The notes under the pieces: generated by a model | Seen by the model: the letters and a program-made list of their open reading frames with translations, nothing else | Told to the model about the DNA's origin: nothing | The model's database searches: none | Made by a program: the position numbers and the translations under genes | Assembly: GCA_030150505.1 (NCBI GenBank) | Contig: JASLFS010000090.1 | Coordinates: 1-6,288, forward strand | DNA length: 6,288 nucleotides | Direction of reading: 5' to 3' | Source of the DNA: Vitreoscilla sp. | GTDB taxonomy: Bacteria > Pseudomonadota > Gammaproteobacteria > Burkholderiales > Neisseriaceae | Part shown: piece after piece, positions 1-4,858 of the stretch | Layout: every line of letters begins with the position of its first letter | Numbering within the stretch: the first letter of the stretch is position 1

Positions 1-24
1 TAGGAGTTTTAGGAGAGCTAATTA

Positions 25-51
25 ACCACCATTGGTGGTGAGTGGCTTTTT
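25..51 (+). terminator. Possible weak intrinsic terminator
   Basis: A perfect 6-bp GC-rich inverted repeat, ACCACC-ATT-GGTGGT (25-39), is followed after seven bases by a run of five T (47-51). A few extra pairs between AGC (16-18) and GCT (45-47) could bring the T run closer to the stem. It could end transcription of a gene lying left of the window. The 3-nt loop and the gap before the T run make it a poor classical terminator, so this is tentative. Confidence 0.3.
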
Positions 52-108
52 ATGATTATAAAACCATGACCATGTCACGGTACGATTATATCTTTCAATG
101 TAAGTATT

Positions 109-136
109 TTGTTGTGGTTTCCTGGTTGACTATACT
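109..136 (+). promoter_or_regulatory. Weak sigma-70-like promoter candidate
   Basis: TTGTTG (109-114) lies 16 bp before TATACT (131-136). The -10 element matches the consensus at 5 of 6 positions, but the -35 is poor. The only downstream reading frame is the doubtful ORF at 286-474, about 150 bp away. In AT-rich DNA such pairs occur by chance, so this is only a candidate for a promoter of that ORF or of an untranslated RNA. Confidence 0.2.
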
Positions 137-285
137 CAATCTGGATACCTATTTTTAATAACCCGATATGGTAGTGAATAAATTTATTTTAAAGTGTTAT
201 ATGTCATATTGATTAATATGAGAGTGAAACTTTAAACATTACCTAATAATGTGGCCTAGTTTGTTTGGCCCTTACAATAAAGTTT

Positions 286-474
286 ATGAAAACATGTGGC
301 GCAATGAAAAAGAAAAGTGGGGAAAAGGGCATTTTTGCATGGAGGACAATGGTTTTTAGCAGCTTTCTAGAAAAAATCGATTTGTACTACGCAAGGCTAT
401 CGCAATACAGTTGCGTGCGAAGAGTGGAAAAGGCATATGGTGTTGTGGTTAAGAAGCATGCACATTTATCATGA
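286..474 (+). CDS. Doubtful small ORF, 62 codons
   Basis: An ATG-started frame encodes a basic peptide of 62 residues, beginning MKTCGAMKKKSGEKG and ending KKHAHLS before a TGA stop. A TTG at 265 in the same frame would extend it to 69 residues. I recognise no family. No Shine-Dalgarno sequence precedes either start, and there is no clear membrane segment or signal peptide. The frame also contains a nested inverted repeat (389-416), which fits structured noncoding sequence as well as a gene. It is isolated from the neighbouring genes and on the opposite strand to the tRNA. It is more likely a chance ORF or a remnant than a functional gene. Confidence 0.15.
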   Translation: MKTCGAMKKKSGEKGIFAWRTMVFSSFLEKIDLYYARLSQYSCVRRVEKAYGVVVKKHAHLS

Positions 475-559
475 GTGCATCTTTTAGATTATGCATTTAA
501 GATAGATTTCTAGGATATAACTTGAATTGATGGGAGAAGTCAGAAAAAGCATGAATGTT

Positions 560-593
560 AAAAAAAGCTAGCATATTCAATATGCTAGCTTTT
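560..593 (-). terminator. Intrinsic terminator of the tRNA gene
   Basis: A 13-bp perfect inverted repeat (563-575 with 581-593), with core AAAGCTAGCATA and a 5-nt loop (576-580), lies seven bases beyond the encoded CCA end of the minus-strand tRNA. On the minus strand the stem runs into seven consecutive U (complement of 560-566). This is the strongest terminator in the window. It may also stop transcripts reading through from ghrA, since no GC-containing hairpin lies between ghrA and the tRNA. Confidence 0.85.
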
Positions 594-599
594 GTAATT

Positions 600-676
600 T
601 GGTGGCGAATCAGGGATTCGAACCCCGGACACAAGGATTATGATTCCTCTGCTCTAACCGACTGAGCTAATTCGCC
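600..676 (-). tRNA. tRNA with anticodon CAU, probably elongator tRNA-Met
   Basis: The minus strand folds into a complete 77-nt cloverleaf with encoded CCA. It has a 7-bp acceptor stem GGCGAAT/ATTCGCC with discriminator A, a D stem GCTC/GAGC, and an anticodon stem GAGGA/TCCTT around loop ATCATAA (anticodon at 640-642). The T arm is CGGGG/CCCTG with loop TTCGAAT. The paired first base (G1-C72) and the lack of the GGG/CCC anticodon-stem pairs rule out initiator tRNA. The anticodon is CAU, so it is either elongator tRNA-Met or the precursor of tRNA-Ile2, whose C34 is changed to lysidine by TilS. I favour Met from general resemblance to betaproteobacterial genes, but the G27-U43 pair is also found in E. 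coli Ile2. It is flanked by its own promoter and terminator. Confidence 0.93.
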
Positions 677-694
677 GTTCTCTTGAGGATTTGA

Positions 695-722
695 ATTATA
701 CGGATTTTTTTACCTTGTGCAA
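695..722 (-). promoter_or_regulatory. Promoter of the tRNA gene
   Basis: Read on the minus strand, TTGCAC (complement of 717-722) is followed after 16 bp by a perfect TATAAT (complement of 695-700). The expected start is near 688, giving a 5' leader of roughly 12 nt before the mature tRNA end at 676. Position and strength fit a sigma-70 promoter for a single tRNA gene. Confidence 0.75.
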
Positions 723-802
723 GTTTTTTTATAAAATAAATGATATTTTTTGTTATTAATTTGATTTTAAATGAAATTTAATTCATGTTGTTTATGGTTC
801 TT

Positions 803-1741
803 TTAATAGCCCCGGTTTATATTGACGATGCCCTTGGGCTTTTGGCCATTTTCTATTTGTAAAATGTTATGGACAATGTGTTCGATGGCTATTGCTGGTA
901 TGGTGGCTGCGGCGATGTGTGGTGTGATTGTAATGTCTGGGTGATTCCAGTAAGGGTGATTTTTTTGTAAAGGCTCTTGGTTGAATACATCTAAAGTTGC
1001 ACCGGCTAGCTTTTGGTTTTTTAGTAGTTCTAATAAATCGTTGTCTACTAGGTGGGCTCCTCGGGCTATATTGATGAGGTAGGCTTGATTGGCAAGGTGT
1101 GTTAGGTTTTGTTTGTTAAGGATATTTTTAGTTTGTGGGGTATTGGGGAGTAGGTTGATTAAAACATTGCATTGTGACAGAAATGGGATAAATTCAGCTT
1201 CCCCATGAAAACTATGGATTGATTTCCAGTTTTTTGGAGATTGACTCCATGTTCTCACTTGGAATCCAAAAGAAGCTATACTTTGGGCGACGGCCCCACC
1301 TAGGGTGCCAGCCCCTAAGATGCCGACAATAAAATCGGATTTTAATCGATAAGGTAGTGGTTCCCAGTGCTGATTTTGTTGGTGTTTTGAATAGATATTA
1401 AATTGACGGAAGTAATATAAAGTTCTTTCTATGGCGTAATCAATCATTTGATCAGCCATGCCAGCATCTTCTAGTCGGATGATAGGGGTATTTTGGGGTA
1501 AGTATCCAGCTTGTTCTATTTCTAATATGGCATCAACACCTGCGCTAAGAGTGAATATGGCTTTTAAGTCATTTCGTTGTTCTAGCATGGCAATCGGTGG
1601 CATCCATACTAGAGCATAATCTGCTTTTGCAGTATCTCCTGGTTGCCAGATGCGGATGTTGGCTTGTGGTAGGTGTTTTTTGATGCTGTTTAGCCAAATC
1701 TCAGGTTGGTTATCATTATGATTGTAATAAATAATTTCCAT
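803..1741 (-). CDS. ghrA: Glyoxylate/hydroxypyruvate reductase A
   Basis: This is a cytoplasmic D-2-hydroxyacid dehydrogenase of the GhrA type, which uses NADPH to reduce glyoxylate to glycolate and hydroxypyruvate to D-glycerate. The 312 residues equal the length of E. coli GhrA, and the text agrees along the whole protein (DYALVWMPP at 41-49, LSAGVD at 65-70, LINLLPNTP at 194-202, TPHIAA at 273-278, RGY end). The Rossmann motif GILGAGTLG spans 140-148. The catalytic Arg227, Glu256 and His275 stand at the E. coli positions. The start is well supported: AAGGAG (complement of 1751-1756) lies nine bases upstream of the ATG, the best ribosome binding site in the window. It lies 25 bp downstream of the methyltransferase gene on the same strand, probably in one transcript. 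No terminator with a GC-containing stem follows it. The exact substrate preference is inferred from family resemblance. Confidence 0.93.
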   Translation of the reverse strand: MEIIYYNHNDNQPEIWLNSIKKHLPQANIRIWQPGDTAKADYALVWMPPIAMLEQRNDLKAIFTLSAGVDAILEIEQAGYLPQNTPIIRLEDAGMADQMIDYAIERTLYYFRQFNIYSKHQQNQHWEPLPYRLKSDFIVGILGAGTLGGAVAQSIASFGFQVRTWSQSPKNWKSIHSFHGEAEFIPFLSQCNVLINLLPNTPQTKNILNKQNLTHLANQAYLINIARGAHLVDNDLLELLKNQKLAGATLDVFNQEPLQKNHPYWNHPDITITPHIAAATIPAIAIEHIVHNILQIENGQKPKGIVNINRGY

Positions 1742-1766
1742 ATTCTAATTCTCCTTTGTAGTGTTT

Positions 1767-2927
1767 TTATAGTTTATGGCACATATCACCTTGTCTAAAA
1801 CCATCCCAATCAAATGTAATGTTTTTTGCAAAGCCGATTACTTTAAATAGCTCTCCCATTTCATGTGGGGCAATGAGCATTTGAGCATTTGAGCTGGCTT
1901 TGATGTAGTCATTGCTACCAATATCGCCGGTTTGAGCTAAATTGTTTAGTAGGCCTAAATTTAATAAGAAGTTTGCTTGGGTTGTGTATCCCGTGATAAT
2001 AAGATCATTATTGGTGCAGACTTCTGCGACTGAACTAAAGTTAATGTGACAAGTTAAATCCATTAGGCCAGGATAGAAGAATGGGTTGTGTACAGAATGG
2101 TGGCGGTAGTGGCCAATGAGTGTGCCCATGTCTCGTTGAGGGTGATAATATTCATATTCGTCAAATCCATAATCTATCATTAATAGACCGCCCTTTGATA
2201 AGCGACTAGAAATTGTATTGAGGAATTGCCGCATTGCTAAATGAATTTCACTGGTATAAGGTAGGGCGCTTGGATTGACGCTCTGGGTGAGTTCTGATAA
2301 TTCAGGGGTGTTGATAGGCTTGTTCTGCCAAGTTAATTCATCGTTTTGAATGGATACACCTTTTTGATAAGCAGCTTGTTCATTCCATTCAATTAGTTCA
2401 CATGGGATAGCATCTAATAATTCATTGCCAATAATAATGCCGTCAAATGTTTCAGGGAGCCTGTCTAAGTGGATAACTCTATTTGCTAAATCAGGACATT
2501 TTTCTAATATTAGTTGCTTTTGTCTAGCTACTAATTCACCAGATAATTCAATAATATAGTATTTTTGCCAAGTTTCTGATGGTAATGATTGAATCAACGT
2601 AACTGCTAAATCTCCCCGACCAGCGCCAAATTCATAAATGTTCCCTGATGTTTCTGGAAGTAATTGCACCAATTGTTTGGCTAATGTTTGCCCAAATAGT
2701 GGCGTTAAGCTCGGTGCTGTAATGAAATCACCTTCTACTCCTATTTTATGACTGCCGCCACTGTAATAACCAAGATTTGGTGTATACAGTGCCATTTCCA
2801 TGAAATGGGAAAATGGAATCCAATTGTCATTTTCTTCGATAATCTTTTTGATATGTTCTAGTAGCTTGGCACTAGTTTCTTTAGCATCTGCTGATGGCTC
2901 GGGTAAATTATTCATTTTAAATACCAT
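1767..2927 (-). CDS. MidA/NDUFAF7-family SAM-dependent methyltransferase
   Basis: This is a class I methyltransferase of the COG1565/DUF185 family. Its mitochondrial members (NDUFAF7, MidA) methylate an arginine of a complex I subunit and are needed for complex I assembly. The bacterial target is not settled, so methylation of an NADH dehydrogenase subunit here is inference. Family landmarks in order are the N-terminal block FMEMALYTPNLGYY (42-55), GDFITAPSLTPLFG (66-79), the SAM-binding motif YEFGAGRGDLA (98-108), IIGNELLDAIP (165-175), MIDYGFDEYEYYHP (250-263) and DLTCHINFSSV (290-300). The length of 386 residues is normal. Two starts are possible, Met1 (2927) and Met5 (2915). Neither has a Shine-Dalgarno sequence, and a TATAAT sits only 16 bp before the first, so the leader would be very short. 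It is divergent from the dcw cluster and probably cotranscribed with ghrA. Confidence 0.9.
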   Translation of the reverse strand: MVFKMNNLPEPSADAKETSAKLLEHIKKIIEENDNWIPFSHFMEMALYTPNLGYYSGGSHKIGVEGDFITAPSLTPLFGQTLAKQLVQLLPETSGNIYEFGAGRGDLAVTLIQSLPSETWQKYYIIELSGELVARQKQLILEKCPDLANRVIHLDRLPETFDGIIIGNELLDAIPCELIEWNEQAAYQKGVSIQNDELTWQNKPINTPELSELTQSVNPSALPYTSEIHLAMRQFLNTISSRLSKGGLLMIDYGFDEYEYYHPQRDMGTLIGHYRHHSVHNPFFYPGLMDLTCHINFSSVAEVCTNNDLIITGYTTQANFLLNLGLLNNLAQTGDIGSNDYIKASSNAQMLIAPHEMGELFKVIGFAKNITFDWDGFRQGDMCHKL

Positions 2928-2943
2928 TGTATATGTTTTTTTT

Positions 2944-2949
2944 ATTATA
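2944..2949 (-). promoter_or_regulatory. Candidate -10 element for the methyltransferase-ghrA unit
   Basis: The complement reads a perfect TATAAT, 16 bp before the first possible ATG of the methyltransferase gene. No good -35 hexamer lies 16-18 bp upstream: the only TTGACA-like word, TTGTCA, is just 9 bp away. If real, transcription would begin only about ten bases before the ATG. That fits a very short or nearly leaderless mRNA and the absence of a Shine-Dalgarno sequence. Confidence 0.35.
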
Positions 2950-3109
2950 ACGATAAAGTGACAATTTTTGTTTAGTGAAAATAATGACTCTTAAAAGACT
3001 ATCTATTGTGTTTAGGAATATTTCTATCACAACATCCAGTTTTTATTTAATTTCTACGATGTAAATTGATTTAAGTAATTGTCCCTGTTAAAGATTTTAA
3101 TTTTTTGAG

Positions 3110-3138
3110 TTGACCACCGCTTGAAACTTCAATATAGT
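3110..3138 (+). promoter_or_regulatory. Promoter of the dcw cluster (Pmra)
   Basis: TTGACC (3110-3115) and TATAGT (3133-3138) are separated by exactly 17 bp, a near-consensus sigma-70 promoter. Transcription should begin near 3145, about 46 bases before mraZ. The three-repeat MraZ operator begins just after the predicted start, so bound MraZ would block initiation or early elongation. It is the only well-formed promoter seen ahead of mraZ and probably drives the whole downstream cluster. Confidence 0.75.
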
Positions 3139-3146
3139 GTAGGTAT

Positions 3147-3171
3147 GTGGGTGAAAGTGGGTTATTGTGGG
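3147..3171 (+). promoter_or_regulatory. MraZ operator: three GTGGG direct repeats
   Basis: GTGGG occurs at 3147-3151, 3157-3161 and 3167-3171, each pair separated by five bases, so the repeats lie on one helical face. In E. coli, MraZ binds direct TGGGN repeats separated by 5 nt ahead of its own gene; here they read TGGGT, TGGGT and TGGGG. The location between the predicted start site and the mraZ ribosome binding site fits negative autoregulation of the cluster. Confidence 0.88.
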
Positions 3172-3190
3172 GTAAATTAAAGGGTTATTT

Positions 3191-3646
3191 ATGTTTGGTG
3201 GCGTGCAAGAGCTAACAATTGATACCAAAGGTAGGTTAGCGATTCCTGCGAAGTTCAAGGAAGTATTATTGCGTCACCACACCCCCGAGCTTGTTATCAC
3301 CTTAGAAAAGCGCAGCCAATTGTTGTTATATCCAGTTGCACAATGGCGGCGTGTGGAAGCAGATTTGTTGAAGTTGCCAACCATGAGTAGTCCTGTATTG
3401 AAGAAATTTCAGGCATTGGTTTTAGGGCATGCGGAAACCATTGAGCTAGATAATGCCGGTCGTATCTTGCTACCACAAAGCTTAAGAAAATTGGTTGAAT
3501 TTGATCGAGATGTCACTTTAGTTGGGCGAGCGAATCGAATGGAGCTTTGGGGTCGAGAACGTTGGGATATGGAAACGGCCGCAGCATTGGATTTAGACGA
3601 AGACTTATTGGCTGAAGAGTTAAGTAAAACGACTTTGTGTTTATGA
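3191..3646 (+). CDS. mraZ: Transcriptional regulator MraZ
   Basis: MraZ is the DNA-binding autorepressor of the dcw cluster, an oligomeric protein with two AbrB-like (SpoVT-AbrB) folds. The two characteristic loops are visible as DTKGRLAIP (11-19) and DNAGRILLP (87-95), both with the conserved GR used in DNA contact. At 151 residues it matches the length I recall for Neisseria MraZ, with the same MFGG start and a near-identical VGRANRMELWGRE block (111-123). AAAGGG (3179-3184) lies six bases before the ATG and supports the start. It is the first gene behind the dcw promoter and operator, and its stop codon overlaps the rsmH start as ATGA. The repeats at 3147-3171 are its likely binding site. 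Confidence 0.97.
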   Translation: MFGGVQELTIDTKGRLAIPAKFKEVLLRHHTPELVITLEKRSQLLLYPVAQWRRVEADLLKLPTMSSPVLKKFQALVLGHAETIELDNAGRILLPQSLRKLVEFDRDVTLVGRANRMELWGRERWDMETAAALDLDEDLLAEELSKTTLCL

Positions 3647-4596
3647 ACGAAAAAGAATTTATCCATACGACAGTACTACTTCATGAAGCTGTTGAGGCAT
3701 TAGATATTAAAGCTGATGGCATTTATGTTGACGGTACCTTTGGTCGTGGTGGTCACAGTAGAAAAATACTAGAACAACTCGGTGAACATGGTCGTTTAAT
3801 TGTTTTTGATAAAGATCCTCAGGCCATTGAAGTTGCTAATGCATTAGCAACGGCTGATAAAAGAGTGAGTGTTGTTCATCAAGGTTTTTGTCATTTTAAA
3901 ATGGCACTTTCTGAATTAAATATTCAGAAAATTGATGGAGCCTTATTTGATTTGGGTATCTCATCGCCGCAGATTGATGATGGTGAGCGTGGGTTTAGTT
4001 TTCGGTTTGATGCACCCTTAGATATGAGGATGGATACAACACGAGGACAAACAGCAGCAGAGTGGATAAACGAAGCTGATGAAGCTGATATACAAGAGGT
4101 GATAAAAAATTATGGTGAAGAACGGTTTAATCGCCAGGTTGCAGCAGCCATTGTGTCGGCCAGGGAAGAGAAGCCCATCGAAACAACGGGTGAGCTTGCC
4201 CGTTTGGTGGCACAAGTCGTCCGTACTCGAGAAAAAGGACAAGACCCTGCGACTCGGACGTTCCAAGCCATTCGGATTTTCATCAACCGTGAGCTTGAAG
4301 AAGTAAAAATGGTATTGCCACAAGTGGTAGAAGCACTAGGGGAGGGTGGTCGTTTAGCAGTTATTGCATTCCATTCTTTAGAAGATCGTATTGTTAAGCA
4401 GTTTATGAAAAAACATAGCCAACAAGCAGAGCTTCCCCGCTGGGCTATGGTTAAGCAAGAGGACTTACCTCTACCACCATTGTTTTTGGTAGGTAAAGCA
4501 ATCAAAGCAAGTAAAGATGAAGTTAGTGATAATCCGCGTGCTCGCTCAGCTGTCTTACGAGTTGCTCAGCGAACTAGCGGTGCGTTTTTAGAATGA
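3643..4596 (+). CDS. rsmH: 16S rRNA (cytosine-1402-N4)-methyltransferase
   Basis: RsmH (formerly MraW) uses S-adenosylmethionine to methylate the N4 of C1402 in 16S rRNA, at the ribosomal P site. From the ATG at 3643 it has 317 residues, the usual length. Visible blocks are YVDGTFGRGGHSR (28-40, SAM-binding), FDKDPQA (55-61), DLGISSPQID (103-112), RGFSFRFDAPLDMRMD (116-131), TRTFQAIRIFINREL (204-218), FHSLEDRIVKQF (243-254) and the C-terminal NPRARSAVLRV (297-307). A GTG at 3637 would add two residues. I chose 3643 because its ATG overlaps the mraZ TGA (ATGA), the usual coupled arrangement. No Shine-Dalgarno sequence is seen close upstream, so translation probably depends on ribosomes finishing mraZ. 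The end overlaps ftsL in the same way. Confidence 0.97.
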   Translation: MNEKEFIHTTVLLHEAVEALDIKADGIYVDGTFGRGGHSRKILEQLGEHGRLIVFDKDPQAIEVANALATADKRVSVVHQGFCHFKMALSELNIQKIDGALFDLGISSPQIDDGERGFSFRFDAPLDMRMDTTRGQTAAEWINEADEADIQEVIKNYGEERFNRQVAAAIVSAREEKPIETTGELARLVAQVVRTREKGQDPATRTFQAIRIFINRELEEVKMVLPQVVEALGEGGRLAVIAFHSLEDRIVKQFMKKHSQQAELPRWAMVKQEDLPLPPLFLVGKAIKASKDEVSDNPRARSAVLRVAQRTSGAFLE

Positions 4597-4856
4597 ATAA
4601 ATTAAATATTATTTTATTGGTGCTGGTGTTGATGTTTGGGATAGGGGTTGTTTATATCCAGAATGAAACACGTGAATTACATAGCCAGTTAGACAAAGCA
4701 CAAAAAGAAGCACAAAGATTAAAGCTAGAACGTGCTAGTTTATTATTACTACAAGCAAAACATAGTAATCATGTTGCCATTAAAACTGCTGCTGCGAAAA
4801 TGAATTTACATACACCAGATGTTCGTGAAACTCACGTGATAGAAGTGGCGAAATAG
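4593..4856 (+). CDS. ftsL: Cell division protein FtsL
   Basis: FtsL is a small bitopic inner-membrane protein that forms a complex with FtsB and FtsQ and helps activate the septal synthase FtsW-FtsI. The 87 residues show the expected plan: a very short cytoplasmic tail (MNKLN), one transmembrane segment (about 5-22), then a periplasmic charged coiled-coil stretch (about 24-55) rich in Glu, Lys, Gln and Leu. The tail contains AAAKMNLHTP (66-75), like the conserved 'A-K-M-L' region of FtsL proteins. Sequence conservation in this family is low, so the call rests mainly on topology, size and position between rsmH and ftsI. Its ATG overlaps the rsmH TGA by 4 bp, and no Shine-Dalgarno sequence is evident. 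Confidence 0.9.
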   Translation: MNKLNIILLVLVLMFGIGVVYIQNETRELHSQLDKAQKEAQRLKLERASLLLLQAKHSNHVAIKTAAAKMNLHTPDVRETHVIEVAK

Positions 4857-4858
4857 TT

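Larger units (their letters stand above)
1..562. other. Intergenic region without a convincing gene
   Basis: This stretch has no ORF with recognisable homology on either strand and is AT-rich, with frequent stops. It contains a GC-rich palindrome at 25-39, a promoter-like pair at 109-136, a doubtful small ORF at 286-474, and overlapping short inverted repeats at 389-416. The right end runs into the tRNA terminator. I recognise no insertion-sequence ends, CRISPR repeats or known riboswitch core. It could be decayed sequence, a long untranslated region, or contain an unannotated small RNA; nothing seen here decides between these. Confidence 0.6.
2928..3190. other. Divergent intergenic region between methyltransferase and mraZ
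   Basis: This 263-bp AT-rich spacer carries control elements for both directions. At its left end a minus-strand TATAAT faces the methyltransferase gene. At its right end lie the dcw promoter, the MraZ operator and the mraZ ribosome binding site. The middle (about 2955-3105) shows no ORF of note and no convincing hairpin terminator. Confidence 0.7.

Noticed and set aside
3..41. Open frame from the left edge, reading GVLGELINHHWW before a TGA, as the C-terminus of an upstream gene
   Set aside because: Twelve codons are too few to recognise a family, and the frame runs through the palindrome at 25-39. Another frame also closes nearby, at 23-25, so no upstream gene end can be chosen.
251..270. 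GGCC-flanked repeat (GGCCTAGTTTGTTTGGCC) as a hairpin or mobile-element end
   Set aside because: Only 4 bp pair, each arm is itself palindromic, and no partner repeat or target duplication is visible.
763..777. Inverted AT repeat TTAAAT/ATTTAA downstream of ghrA as a terminator
   Set aside because: The stem has only A-T pairs in an AT-rich tract and no clear T run follows on the minus strand; it would be too unstable to act.
3637..3642. GTG start for rsmH two codons upstream
   Set aside because: The ATG at 3643 forms the classic ATGA overlap with the mraZ stop, and the GTG has no better ribosome binding site.
3409..3666. Minus-strand 85-codon ORF
   Set aside because: It lies antisense to mraZ, is rich in Ser/Asn/Lys with no domain, and mirrors the coding bias of the real gene.
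4018..4505. Three ORFs overlapping the middle of rsmH (minus 4018-4323, minus 4110-4505, plus 4112-4306)
   Set aside because: All lie inside the strongly conserved rsmH frame, have no recognisable domain and no ribosome binding site; they are frame shadows.
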